64,000 nt of DNA, from positions 434,001 to 498,000 of the forward strand of contig NZ_CP084754.1 in the NCBI RefSeq assembly GCF_020535545.1. Direction: 5' to 3'. Origin of the DNA: Roseateles sp. XES5. Its GTDB lineage: Bacteria; Pseudomonadota; Alphaproteobacteria; Rhizobiales; Rhizobiaceae. This document shows positions 53,301 to 62,440 of this stretch, in pieces. The first letter of the stretch is position 1. Each line of letters begins with the position of its first letter. A program made the position numbers and the translations under genes. Under the pieces are notes generated by a model that was not told the origin of the DNA, searched no databases, and saw only the letters and a list, made by a program, of their open reading frames with translations.

Positions 53301-55307
53301 CTATTGCCCGTTCCGGAACAGACGTTTTTGATCGCCATTGTTGATCATGTTGAACTGGAGCACGTTACTCGCTTCGAGCTGGGCCGCCGGCACCGGCATT
53401 CCCACATAATATCCCTGAAGCTGGTTGATGCCATACTGCTGCATCAGCCGCTGATGTTCAATTGTTTCAACGCCTTCGACGAGAATCTTCACGCCGCGAT
53501 TGCGCAGCAGGCCGATGATGTCGAGCAACATCCTCTTGCCTTTCTCCGTGCCGCAGTCATGGAGAAAGGATCGATCGATCTTGACGGTGTCGAACTCGAT
53601 CAGGCGAAGCCACGAGAGCCCCGCGAACCCGGTTCCAAAATCGTCGAGCCAGACCTGAACGCCCAGGCTTCTCAGGTCGCTGATGCAACGAACGACATCC
53701 TGGTCGATTTCCATCTCGGCGCCCTCGGTGATTTCGAGAGCAAGCCGCCCGCCGGTCAGGGAGAATTCTTCCAATGTGGCTTCGACATAGTGGGCGAAAC
53801 CCGACTTCTTGAGTTCGATGGGTGAAACGTTGACGCTGGCAACCGGCACCAGATCGGTTGCCAGCAGGCTCTGGCACACCGTGCGAATGGCCCACCGGCC
53901 GAGTTCGATGATAGAACCTGTCCTCTCCGCAACCGGGATAAACTTGGCTGGCGATACGGGCGTTCCGTCCAGCATCCTCAAACGCATCAAGGCTTCGACC
54001 GCGTCCATCTTGCCGGTCTGGACGTTCCGGATCGGCTGATAGACGAGGGAGACAAGGTCTTGTTGAAGCGCGATCTTCAAGGTCGCGGCTATGTCCTCGC
54101 TGTCATCGGCAAATTGCGCGCTTTCAGGATCGAAGACCAGGAGGGTGTTGCGGCCGGCGGCCTTCGCGGCATAAAGCGCGCGGTCTGCTTCATAGATGAC
54201 CTTTTCGACCTGCTTGGTCGCATCCCTCGTATAGGACACGCCGACACTGACCGTGATGACGGTGGTGCCGTCCCGCCTGTGCTCGTGGGGCCAGGCCAAT
54301 GCCCGGACGGCGGCACACATGGTACCTGCCACCTCGGTGGCCCGTTCCAAAGTCTGCAACGGCGTGATGACGATGAACTCCTCTCCCCCGTACCGACCAA
54401 TGATCGAGCCGGAGGCAGAGGCGACGCGCCGCAGAAGGTGGGATACCGCGATCAGGCACCGGTCCCCTTCCAGATGGCCATAGCCGTCGTTGTAGTGCTT
54501 GAAATAGTCGACGTCGATGAGCAGCACGGCAAAGGGTATCCTGTGATCGTGCCAGCGCTGCCAGTGGTCCTGCAGAAGTTCATCGATTGCCCGTCTGTTC
54601 TTGAGGCCGGTCAACGGGTCGGTATTCGAGAGGTGCAGAAGGGCCTTGCCTCTCTCTTCCGCCGCAGCCTGCTGCAGGCTGGCTTCGAATGCGTTGAGGA
54701 AAACCTTGTAGCGCTCCCTGTTAAGCTGCAGGTTCACGTAGGACGTAAAGACAAAACACGAAATACAGAATGCGCCGAGGATCAATTTGTGAAGAAGCAG
54801 CATGGGCGCGAACAAAGCGAGAGCGCCGATGAAGATGAGCATGTTCGTTGCGGAAGCCGCAAGAGCGACCGGAAAGCGAAAACTGAAGAACAGATTGACG
54901 CTCATCATGAAGATCGCGCCAAAAACCATATAGTATGAAAACGCCTCCTTGATCGAGGTCATCTGGGCGGTGAGCAGCCACACGAGATAGGCTGCGAGAA
55001 CGGACACCGCCGCCGCAATATCGACCGCATCGGCCTTTGCCTTGCGGTAGAGCAGGAGCTCCAGCATGCACAGCGCGCTCACGCCCACCGCGCCCCGGCC
55101 GGCCATCGTGTACTGGACCACATCGCCGATAAACAGATAGTCCGTGAACGAGTAGGCAAGGTAGGCAGCGACTGCGATCCAGAGGCCGCTGCGCGTGGCG
55201 CTCTTTCGGCTGTCCTCGCTGTTCTGCTTGTACAGATGACGCAACTGTTCTTGCGAAAGCGGGGGCCGCGTGGTGGCGGCTGCGGTTTCGGCTAACACGT
55301 GCATCAT
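53301..55307 (-). CDS. Membrane GGDEF-EAL cyclic-di-GMP protein
   Basis: About 668 residues: six to seven N-terminal membrane helices (about 45-215, similar to MHYT/7TM sensory modules but without a motif I can name), then GGDEF (about 245-405) with GRYGGEEFIVITP intact, then EAL (about 415-660) with VEALMRLR, WLDDFGTGFAGLSWL, VKIDRSFL and VEGVET. Both active sites look complete, so the protein could make or break c-di-GMP. Start uncertain between 55325, 55307 and 55304. Confidence 0.88.
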   Translation of the reverse strand: MMHVLAETAAATTRPPLSQEQLRHLYKQNSEDSRKSATRSGLWIAVAAYLAYSFTDYLFIGDVVQYTMAGRGAVGVSALCMLELLLYRKAKADAVDIAAAVSVLAAYLVWLLTAQMTSIKEAFSYYMVFGAIFMMSVNLFFSFRFPVALAASATNMLIFIGALALFAPMLLLHKLILGAFCISCFVFTSYVNLQLNRERYKVFLNAFEASLQQAAAEERGKALLHLSNTDPLTGLKNRRAIDELLQDHWQRWHDHRIPFAVLLIDVDYFKHYNDGYGHLEGDRCLIAVSHLLRRVASASGSIIGRYGGEEFIVITPLQTLERATEVAGTMCAAVRALAWPHEHRRDGTTVITVSVGVSYTRDATKQVEKVIYEADRALYAAKAAGRNTLLVFDPESAQFADDSEDIAATLKIALQQDLVSLVYQPIRNVQTGKMDAVEALMRLRMLDGTPVSPAKFIPVAERTGSIIELGRWAIRTVCQSLLATDLVPVASVNVSPIELKKSGFAHYVEATLEEFSLTGGRLALEITEGAEMEIDQDVVRCISDLRSLGVQVWLDDFGTGFAGLSWLRLIEFDTVKIDRSFLHDCGTEKGKRMLLDIIGLLRNRGVKILVEGVETIEHQRLMQQYGINQLQGYYVGMPVPAAQLEASNVLQFNMINNGDQKRLFRNGQ

Positions 55308-55562
55308 GCCCCTGCCACCCACCATTTTTCAGCAGTTGCCCAACGCAATCCGCTCGCTGCTGGATAGCTGCACACGGGCACCACATCAACCGACAGCGCC
55401 CGAGCAACCCAAAAAGCTGGAAGAGTATCGCTCGGCTTCACTAACAGTTTCTAAAATTGGGATCACAAGGCGACCCTGACGCCAGCCTTGACGCTTGACC
55501 TCGACGAAAATGCTGAAGATTTTACCTAATCTTTTGAGTCTTTTTTCACGAGTGAGATTTCC

Positions 55563-56609
55563 ATGGCTGAACCCCTCTTTTCCCTCGATGGCCAAAGCCT
55601 GATCACACCCTACGCCGTCAACAACACGCTGCGCCCATCCCCGAGCCCGGGCAACGAGAGTGACCGCCTTCGAACGGCCGAGGCCGAGTTTGCGATCGTC
55701 ATCAACATCGCAATGCAGCGCTTCGATACGGGAAACAACCGGCCGCAAACGGTCAGGTGGTTGATCGACCAGCTACATGACATAAGGACGAAATTCGGCG
55801 ACGCCGTATGGCAGCAGCTCATCCCGCTCATTCAGGCCCATTCCTCGGCGAAGATTCTGCAGCAATGCCCGTTCACGCGCTGGTCCTATGAAAAACCGCG
55901 CGGTTATTCCGGCGATGCAACGCTCATCGACTTTATCTATGGCCATCCGGCTGTGGCGGACGACGTGGCCCGCTCCACCCGTCTCGGCCTGGAGATCTTC
56001 GAATGCACGATCAACGCGCCCGGCCCGGTGGCCGTAAGAGAACGTCGCGACATCCTGACCCGCCACGTCGATGAGACGGCCATTCGCGCAGGGTCGGACG
56101 CCGAGATATTGGCCATCGCCGCCGGCCACCTTCGCGAGGCGGAAACATCGGTCGCCCTGGCCGGAGGACGTCTCAAGCGCTGGGTTGCCCTTGACCAGGA
56201 TCCCCAAAGTATCGCCTCGATCCTCAGGCAATTCGAGGGAACCGCTGTCGAGCCGATCGATGGCTCCGTCCGCGGCTTGCTTATGCGCAAGCATCGGCTC
56301 GGCACGTTCGATCTCATCTATGCGGCAGGCTTGTACGACTACCTGACGGACAGGGTGGCGATCCAGCTCACGCGGATCTGCCTGGAAATGCTGAAACCCG
56401 GTGGCGTCTTCCTCTTTGCGAACTTTTCCAACGAGATGGCCGACGACGGCTACATGGAATCCTATATGAACTGGGAGCTTATCCAGCGGTCCGAGGCCGA
56501 CATGTGGCGGATTGCCAATGAAAGTGCGGCGGGAAACGCCTTCACCAAGACGATCTGGTTCGGCGCGAACCGCAACATCCTGTACAGCACCATAACGAAG
56601 CCGGCGTAA
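55563..56609 (+). CDS. SAM-dependent methyltransferase, PhcB-like
   Basis: 348 residues. The central block CPFTRWSYEKPRGYSGDATLIDFIYGHP is characteristic of proteins annotated as extracellular-factor 3-hydroxypalmitic acid methyl ester synthases (Ralstonia PhcB group). The Rossmann part follows (GRLKRWVALDQDPQSIASIL, FDLIYAAGLYDYL and EMLKPGGVFLFANFS). If the function holds it would make a fatty-acid methyl ester signal, but no PhcS/PhcR-type sensor is adjacent; instead it lies between two GGDEF genes. Confidence 0.75.
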   Translation: MAEPLFSLDGQSLITPYAVNNTLRPSPSPGNESDRLRTAEAEFAIVINIAMQRFDTGNNRPQTVRWLIDQLHDIRTKFGDAVWQQLIPLIQAHSSAKILQQCPFTRWSYEKPRGYSGDATLIDFIYGHPAVADDVARSTRLGLEIFECTINAPGPVAVRERRDILTRHVDETAIRAGSDAEILAIAAGHLREAETSVALAGGRLKRWVALDQDPQSIASILRQFEGTAVEPIDGSVRGLLMRKHRLGTFDLIYAAGLYDYLTDRVAIQLTRICLEMLKPGGVFLFANFSNEMADDGYMESYMNWELIQRSEADMWRIANESAAGNAFTKTIWFGANRNILYSTITKPA

Positions 56610-56622
56610 GCCTCGCCGGACC

Positions 56623-56647
56623 GGGCTGGCCGTTTGCTTGCCAGCCC
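56623..56647 (+). terminator. Stem-loop after the methyltransferase gene
   Basis: A perfect 8-bp stem (GGGCTGGC/GCCAGCCC) with a 9-nt loop, 14 bp after the stop codon. No U-tract follows. Confidence 0.45.
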
Positions 56648-56818
56648 ATGCCACGGGCGGAGCGACACCATCTTTCCGCGCCGCCGGGCATTTAGGAAAT
56701 CGAAGCAGTTTTCCGGCAGATTGGCTATGCAATGGCAGCGCCAGCCGCAGGCCGGTGCAGCGACGATCGGGGAGGCTCTGCACGAGCTGGTCCCTTCGGA
56801 AAGGCGGAAAGGTTATCC

Positions 56819-57712
56819 GTGTTCACGCAGCAGCAACTCACGTCGATCCTGTCTTCGCTTCCCGATCCCGCATTCATCCTCACCCGTAGCGGCCGCTATG
56901 CCGCCGTGTTCGGAGGAAAGGACCTCAGGCACTATCACGATGGCAGCCACCTTGTGGGGCGCAGCATGTTCGACGTGCTGAAGGAGGAAAAAGCCCGGTG
57001 GTTCGCCGCGCAGATCGAAAAGGCGCTGGAAAGCGGCGCCCTCCATATCGTCGAATACGAACTCGGTGGTCGTGACGTGAAGGGGGCCGGCGACGGGCCC
57101 GATCATTCCATCTGGTTCGAAGGCCGCGTTCAGGCGCTGGATTTTCTCGTGGAGGGCGAGGCAGCTGTCGTCTGGGTGGCCAGCAACATCACCGACAAGA
57201 ACGCAACCCAGCAGACGCTGCGGCAACTGAGCGAGACCGACGCTCTGACCGGGCTTTACAACCGTCGAAAGCTGATCGCGACCCTGGACGACCGGATGGC
57301 CGCCTTCGAGCGTGAAAAGGTTCCGACCTCCGTGCTGGTGTTCGACCTCGACAACTTCAAGCGCCTCAACGATGAAATGGGACATCACGCCGGCGATGCC
57401 GCGCTTGTCGAGATTGCAAGGCTCTGCCGCCAGCATCTGCGCGAAAATGACGTGGTCGCGCGATTTGGCGGAGACGAATTCGTGGTCGTCATGCCCGGCA
57501 CGCATTGTCGCGATGCCCTGGAAATCGCCGAGCGGCTTCGCAAGTCCGTTCCGGTGAGCCTGCGGGAAGCCGTGCGCTACGAGTCGACGATCAGCGGCGG
57601 CGTCAGTGAAATCTGTCCACCGGATCGCACATCCGGCGACATATTGAAGCGCGCCGATGAGGGGCTGTATCTGTCGAAACGGTCCGGCCGCAATCGGGTA
57701 TCGTCCCTCTGA
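56819..57712 (+). CDS. PAS-GGDEF diguanylate cyclase
   Basis: 297 residues from a GTG start at 56819, chosen because AAAGG lies 7 bp upstream. An N-terminal PAS domain (about 10-120; LSSLPDPAFILTRSGRYAAV) is followed by GGDEF (about 135-295) with SETDALTGLYNRRKLIATLD and ARFGGDEFVVVMPG intact. The I-site (RxxD upstream of GGDEF) is not obvious. Likely cytosolic; should synthesise c-di-GMP in response to a PAS ligand. Confidence 0.87.
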   Translation: MFTQQQLTSILSSLPDPAFILTRSGRYAAVFGGKDLRHYHDGSHLVGRSMFDVLKEEKARWFAAQIEKALESGALHIVEYELGGRDVKGAGDGPDHSIWFEGRVQALDFLVEGEAAVVWVASNITDKNATQQTLRQLSETDALTGLYNRRKLIATLDDRMAAFEREKVPTSVLVFDLDNFKRLNDEMGHHAGDAALVEIARLCRQHLRENDVVARFGGDEFVVVMPGTHCRDALEIAERLRKSVPVSLREAVRYESTISGGVSEICPPDRTSGDILKRADEGLYLSKRSGRNRVSSL

Positions 57713-57763
57713 CTGCCTGACCCATCAGCTTCTGGCGACCGGAGCGATCTGGAAACAGACGAG

Positions 57764-57787
57764 GCGGCTCATCAAAGGATGAGCCGC
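57764..57787. terminator. Bidirectional hairpin between convergent genes
   Basis: A perfect 10-bp stem (GCGGCTCATC/GATGAGCCGC) with an AAAG loop lies between the PAS-GGDEF stop and the phosphatase stop. Position and symmetry suit termination for both strands; U-tracts are absent. Confidence 0.55.
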
Positions 57788-57801
57788 AAGCGGACGCAAG
57801 G

Positions 57802-58590
57802 TCATCCGCGATGCAGGACCGCCAGCACCGAGCGATGCATTGCCTCGTTGGCCGCCATCAGCACCGTGTCGTATCGCGACGCGTCCGCCAGCGGCCGTCC
57901 CTCCCAGTCGGTCACGATGCCGCCGGCCGCCTCGATGATCGGCATTTGCGGCAGGATGTCGTAGTCGAAGACATTGCTTTCGACGAGAATGTCGATGCCG
58001 CCGAGCGCAAGCAGACCGGCGGCATAGCAGTCATGCGAGAAGCGGCTGAAGCGCACCTTTGCGGCGAGCGCCGCGAAACGGTCGTGACGCGTGCGGTCGA
58101 ACTGTTCCAAGGCGGACGTATAGAGAATGGCCTCGTCAAGCCGGGTTTTGTCGCTGGTCCGGATCGGTTCGCCGTTGAGCGTTGCAGCTGCACCGGTGCC
58201 GAGCCAGCGTTCGCCGGTGATCGGCTGGTTGATCAGGCCGAGAACGGGTCTGCCCCGGTACAGCAGCGCGATCTGGGTGCCGAAGGCGAGCGAGCCGGAG
58301 AGGAAGGATTTCGTGCCGTCGATCGGGTCGAGCACCCATACCCAATCCGCATCGGCCCGGCAGACGCCAAACTCCTCGCCCCTGATGCCGTGCTCCGGGA
58401 ACGCATCCTCGATCATGCGGCGCATGATCGTTTCCGCATCGCGGTCGGCGATGGTGACGGGACTGGCATCGGCCTTGGCATCGACCTCTATCCGCTTGCG
58501 GAACCAGGGGCGGATCGTCGCGGCGGCGGCATCCGCCATGGCATGGGCGAGCGCCAGAAAGGCCGGCGGGCAGGTGGTTTGCGCATTCAT
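57802..58590 (-). CDS. Inositol-monophosphatase-family phosphatase (HisN-like)
   Basis: 262 residues with the lithium-sensitive phosphatase motifs: EEFGV (Glu), WVLDPIDGTKSFLSG (DPIDGT metal site) and the C-terminal block NVFDYDILPQMPIIEAAGG (WDxAA region replaced by YDILPQMPIIEAAGG). HisN-type histidinol phosphatases and IMPases share these. Because it ends a sugar/phosphate-type importer operon, a role in dephosphorylating the imported compound is more likely than histidine synthesis (inference). ATG 58590 overlaps the upstream gene's stop by 4 bp. Confidence 0.88.
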   Translation of the reverse strand: MNAQTTCPPAFLALAHAMADAAAATIRPWFRKRIEVDAKADASPVTIADRDAETIMRRMIEDAFPEHGIRGEEFGVCRADADWVWVLDPIDGTKSFLSGSLAFGTQIALLYRGRPVLGLINQPITGERWLGTGAAATLNGEPIRTSDKTRLDEAILYTSALEQFDRTRHDRFAALAAKVRFSRFSHDCYAAGLLALGGIDILVESNVFDYDILPQMPIIEAAGGIVTDWEGRPLADASRYDTVLMAANEAMHRSVLAVLHRG

Positions 58591-59648
58591 CCGTCGTTCC
58601 TTTCGGCTTCCTGGGCGATATCGTCGAGCATGGTCCGGACCGTCTCCACCTGCCGGTGGGCGGCGGCGGCCTCGCGGCTCAGGCGCGGCGCAAGGTCCCC
58701 CGGTCCGAGATCGGTGAAGCTTGCGGTGCGGGCGGGAATGAAAGGATCCGGCGCATCCGACGGGCGGCGCAGGGCCGGGGCAAAATAGCCCTCCTCCTCC
58801 TCCAGACCGAAGGCGAGAACCTGCGGGCGATCTTCGCCGAGCAGAAGCAGGTCCACAAACATCGCCTGCATGGGCAGGTGGCCCTCGCCCGATACGCAAG
58901 CCAGATGCGCCCAACCGCCGCGATCCGGCTTGACGAGGCAATCCTTGACATGAACCTCTGTAATATAGGGCCCCTGCATCGCCAGCGCCGGAATGGGCAG
59001 CTCGTAGGCGTTGATCATGTTGCCGAAATCGAAGAGCAGGCTGAGACGCGGATTGGCGACCGCCTTGACGATGTGCACCAGCTCTTCCGATTTCAGATCC
59101 TCGTGCTGCTCCAGCGTATAGCGCAGTCGGCCCTTGGGATCGAAATCGGCAAGACGCCGGAGGTCGGCGATCGTCCAGGCGATGATCTGCGACACCCGCC
59201 CCTCGTAACGGGGATAGCAGCGTAGCGAGGTCGCATCCGTGGCAAGCGCGATGCGCACGGCGTCGGAAAGACCGGACCCCTCGGTAGTGCTGGTCTCGAC
59301 ATGGAGTTCCAGCCCGCGCGCCTTGAGCTGCGCGGCGAAAGCCGCCAGCGCGTCGCCGTCCATGCGGCTGAGGCTGGTGTGCTCTCCGTCGTCGACGTGC
59401 AGCTTGAGACCGCAAAGGCGCTGATCGGCGGCAAAATCCGCAAGCTGCAACGGTGTCATGTCGCCGAAGCGCATGTTGAGATGAAAGGCATAGGCATGGG
59501 CAAAGAGCGGCGCGCTCCGCGCGCGCGACGCAAGCCGGGTGCGGCTTGCCGGGTCAAGCGCGGCGATCGACTTGCGCCAGTCCGGCGGGTCAAGGCTCCA
59601 TGGCATTTCCGTCACGGTATCGGCTCCTCCGTCGTTCACGTTGCGCAT
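58587..59648 (-). CDS. TIM-barrel sugar isomerase/endonuclease IV-like protein
   Basis: 353 residues with the xylose-isomerase-like (AP_endonuc_2) layout: LKLHVDDGEH, LELHVETSTT, RYTLEQHEDLKSEELVHIV, LLFDFGNMINAY and YITEVHVKDC supply the usual Glu/Asp/His metal ligands. It is probably an epimerase, isomerase or dehydratase acting on the imported sugar or polyol. Start 59648 overlaps nothing and lies 3 bp from the ATPase gene; a GTG near 59615 with GGAGGA upstream is an alternative. Confidence 0.78.
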   Translation of the reverse strand: MRNVNDGGADTVTEMPWSLDPPDWRKSIAALDPASRTRLASRARSAPLFAHAYAFHLNMRFGDMTPLQLADFAADQRLCGLKLHVDDGEHTSLSRMDGDALAAFAAQLKARGLELHVETSTTEGSGLSDAVRIALATDATSLRCYPRYEGRVSQIIAWTIADLRRLADFDPKGRLRYTLEQHEDLKSEELVHIVKAVANPRLSLLFDFGNMINAYELPIPALAMQGPYITEVHVKDCLVKPDRGGWAHLACVSGEGHLPMQAMFVDLLLLGEDRPQVLAFGLEEEEGYFAPALRRPSDAPDPFIPARTASFTDLGPGDLAPRLSREAAAAHRQVETVRTMLDDIAQEAERNDG

Positions 59649-59651
59649 CCT

Positions 59652-60704
59652 TCAGGCGGCGAGGACCAGCAGATCGCGATCCGAGATGCTGACCTCGACA
59701 GCCGCGCCGACGGCCGGCGGCGGCCGGTCGGGCTGGTTGAACGTGTCGAGGGAAAGGCTCTGGTCGCCGACCATGACACGAATGCGGATCACCGAACCCA
59801 GGAAATGCACCTCGGCGATGCGGCCGGCAAGCACCACGTCATGCCCCTCGGCCCGGCCGAGCGCCACCGTTTCCGGCCGAAGCGCCAGGCTGATACGCTC
59901 GCCGGCGCGCGCCGACAGCGGCCGGTTCAGCGCGACGGGCACTTCGCCGAGGCGAACGCGGCCATTGGCCGCCTCCACCACATCGGCATCGACGAGATTG
60001 AGCGTGCCGACGAACTCCGCCACGAACCGCGTTGCCGGACGATTGTAGATCTCGAAGGGCGTGCCAACCTGGTCGGCAATGCCCTGGTGCATGACGACGA
60101 TGCGATCCGAGATGGAGAGCGCCTCTTCCTGGTCGTGCGTCACGAAGATCGTGGTGATGCCGAGTTCCTGCTGGATGCGGCGGATCTCCTCGCGCAGGCT
60201 GATCCGGATCTTGGCGTCCAGGCTGGAGAAGGGCTCGTCCAGCAGCAGCAGGCGCGGGGCCGGGGCCAGGGCACGGGCCAGGGCCACGCGCTGCTGCTGG
60301 CCGCCCGAAAGCTGGTGCGGCGCACGCTTGGCGGCGTGGGCCAGGCCCACCAGGTCCAGCACCTGGTGGATGCGGTCCTGGCGCTCGCCGCGGGCCAGAT
60401 GGCGCAGGCCGAAGCCGATGTTGTCGGCCACCGAGAGATGGGGGAAGAGGGCGTAGTCCTGGAAGACCATGCCGATCTGGCGCCGGTTGGCGGGAAGCGT
60501 CGTCACATCGCGCCCGTCGATGCGGATCGCGCCCGATGTCGGCGTCTCGAAACCGGCGACCATGCGCAGCACCGTGGTCTTGCCGCAGCCGGACGGACCG
60601 AGAAAGGAGACGAACTCGCCCTTTTCGATGCCGAGGGAGAAGTCTTTCACGACGCGCAGCGCGCCGAAGGATTTTTGCAGGTGATGGATATCGAGAAAGG
60701 CCAT
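59652..60704 (-). CDS. ABC importer ATP-binding protein (PotA/AfuC/FbpC type), mosaic codon use
   Basis: 350 residues: Walker A GPSGCGKTTVLRMVAG, signature QLSGGQQQRVALARAL, Walker B LLLDEPFSSLD, switch VTHDQEEAL and a C-terminal TOBE domain (ALRPETVALGRAEG). The ATG at 60704 follows GTGAGG at 8 bp. The segment around 60170-60480 is written almost entirely with CTG, GCC and GTG codons, unlike the flanking parts of the same gene; compare the scoB-like and prkA genes. Confidence 0.9.
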   Translation of the reverse strand: MAFLDIHHLQKSFGALRVVKDFSLGIEKGEFVSFLGPSGCGKTTVLRMVAGFETPTSGAIRIDGRDVTTLPANRRQIGMVFQDYALFPHLSVADNIGFGLRHLARGERQDRIHQVLDLVGLAHAAKRAPHQLSGGQQQRVALARALAPAPRLLLLDEPFSSLDAKIRISLREEIRRIQQELGITTIFVTHDQEEALSISDRIVVMHQGIADQVGTPFEIYNRPATRFVAEFVGTLNLVDADVVEAANGRVRLGEVPVALNRPLSARAGERISLALRPETVALGRAEGHDVVLAGRIAEVHFLGSVIRIRVMVGDQSLSLDTFNQPDRPPPAVGAAVEVSISDRDLLVLAA

Positions 60705-60706
60705 GG

Positions 60707-61495
60707 TCAACGCCTCACGGTGGAGAATTTGGAAAAGCGGGTGACGAGCTGGATCAGCCCCATGCAGGCCCAGGTGATGGCAAAGGCGAGGACAGCGAGC
60801 GCCGAGGGCTCATAGGCGCGGTTGCCGCCCATCCAGACCATGTAGGGGCCGAAGGAATTGACGTTGAGCAGGGCGGCGAAGACATATTCGCCGATGACGA
60901 TGGCGAAGGTCAGGAAGGCGCCCGACAGGACCGAGACGAAGACGTTCGGCAGGATGACGACGGCGAGGATGCGCGCCCAGCCCGCCCCGAGCGACTGTGC
61001 CGCCTCGGTGAGGCTGGCGATATCGATGGTGCGCAGGCCCGTGTCGACCGAGCGGTACATGTAGGGCAGCGCCAGCGTCGCATAGCCGAAGAGCAGCAGC
61101 AGGTTGGTGCCCCACCAGGTTCCCGTCAGCGGCAGGATCGAGGAGGTGTTGTAGATGCGGATATAGCCGAAGACGATGACGATGGGCGGAATGACCAGCG
61201 GCAGGAGCGTGATGAACTCGATGACGGGCCTGAGGCCGGGAAGCCGGAGCCGCACGAAATAGGCCGTCGGCACCACGAGCAGGATGCCGAGCACGATGGT
61301 CAGCAGCGCAAGCCCTACCGAATAGAGAAAGGTCTGCTGGAACTGCGGATCGGCGAGCACGATGCGATAGGCTTCGAAACTGTATTCGCCGCGCTTCATG
61401 CGCATCGAGAAATCGACCATGCCGGCAAGCGGCAGCAGGAAATAGAGGCCGCCGAGCGCGACGGCGAAGAGGGACCAGAAGCGCTTTCCCATCAT
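60707..61495 (-). CDS. ABC importer permease (PotC-like)
   Basis: 262 residues with six membrane segments and the EAA loop LTEAAQSLGAGWARILAVVI. Short N-terminus directly before the first helix (MMGKRFWSLFAVALGGLYFL). It overlaps the upstream permease by 4 bp (ATGA) and stops 2 bp before the ATPase start. The PotC/PhnV-type class transports small anionic or cationic solutes. Confidence 0.87.
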   Translation of the reverse strand: MMGKRFWSLFAVALGGLYFLLPLAGMVDFSMRMKRGEYSFEAYRIVLADPQFQQTFLYSVGLALLTIVLGILLVVPTAYFVRLRLPGLRPVIEFITLLPLVIPPIVIVFGYIRIYNTSSILPLTGTWWGTNLLLLFGYATLALPYMYRSVDTGLRTIDIASLTEAAQSLGAGWARILAVVILPNVFVSVLSGAFLTFAIVIGEYVFAALLNVNSFGPYMVWMGGNRAYEPSALAVLAFAITWACMGLIQLVTRFSKFSTVRR

Positions 61496-62376
61496 TTCAC
61501 CCACCGTTCGGCGCGCATGCGCAGCAGGATGTAGATGCCGTTGGCGACGGCGGTAAGCGCGATCATGCCGAAGGCAATGGCATAGCCGAGATGCGGATCG
61601 TTCAGCACGTCGCCGCGGATCTGCGCGAAGAGCACGATGGGCGCGATGGAGAGCGAGGAACCGGTGAGCGCGATGGCCGTGGCGACGGCGCCGAAGGCAT
61701 TGGCGAACAGCAGCGCCAGCGTGCCGAGCAGCGAGGGCCAGAGCACGGGCAGCGCCACCATCCGCCAGTATTGCGCGCCGGACGCGCCGAGGCTTTCGGC
61801 CGCCTCGCGCCATTCGCGGCGCAGGCCTTCCAGCGCGGGCGTGATGATCAGCACCATCAGCGGGATCTGGAAGTAGAGATAGGTGAGCGCCAGCCCCAGG
61901 AACGAGACGATATTGAAGCCGGAACCGTAGAGATTGATGCCGAACCAGTTGCGCAGCAGCATGGTCACGAAGCCGAGACGGCCGAGCGTGGCGATGAAGG
62001 CGAAGGCGAGCGGCACGCCGGCGAAGTTCGAGGCGACGCCCGAGAAGGTGATGATGCCGTTGCGAAGCCAGCGCGGCAGGTCGCCGAGCGTGATGGCGGC
62101 GGCGATGAGAAACCCGAAGAAGCAGCCGAGCGCGGCCGTCAGCAGGCTGAGTTCGATGGAGATCCAGAAGGCCGAGCGGATGGAGGGCGAGAGCAGCTTG
62201 CCGAGATTTTCCAGCGTCACCTGCCCTTGCGGGTTGCGGAAGGCACCGATGACGATGTTGAGTGTCGGCAGGATCAGGAACAGCGTGGCGAAGAGGAAGA
62301 ACGGGGCAACCCCGATCCAGTTGATGAGCTGCCGCGGCCGCAAGGCCGCCGGCAGAAAAGCGGCGCTTGTCGTCAT
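61492..62376 (-). CDS. ABC importer permease (PotB-like)
   Basis: 294 residues, about six membrane helices and the loop EAAESLGASGAQYWRMVALP. The ATG at 62376 (MTTSAAFLPAALRP) has GGGAAA upstream and gives a normal-length N-terminal segment; an in-frame TTG at 62418 is discarded. Follows the binding-protein gene by about 65 bp and overlaps the next permease by 4 bp. Confidence 0.87.
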   Translation of the reverse strand: MTTSAAFLPAALRPRQLINWIGVAPFFLFATLFLILPTLNIVIGAFRNPQGQVTLENLGKLLSPSIRSAFWISIELSLLTAALGCFFGFLIAAAITLGDLPRWLRNGIITFSGVASNFAGVPLAFAFIATLGRLGFVTMLLRNWFGINLYGSGFNIVSFLGLALTYLYFQIPLMVLIITPALEGLRREWREAAESLGASGAQYWRMVALPVLWPSLLGTLALLFANAFGAVATAIALTGSSLSIAPIVLFAQIRGDVLNDPHLGYAIAFGMIALTAVANGIYILLRMRAERWVK

Positions 62377-62440
62377 CGGATGTTTCCCGGGGAGGTTTGG
62401 CCGGAGGCGCACGGGCAAGCGGCGCCTCCGGCTCTGAAGG

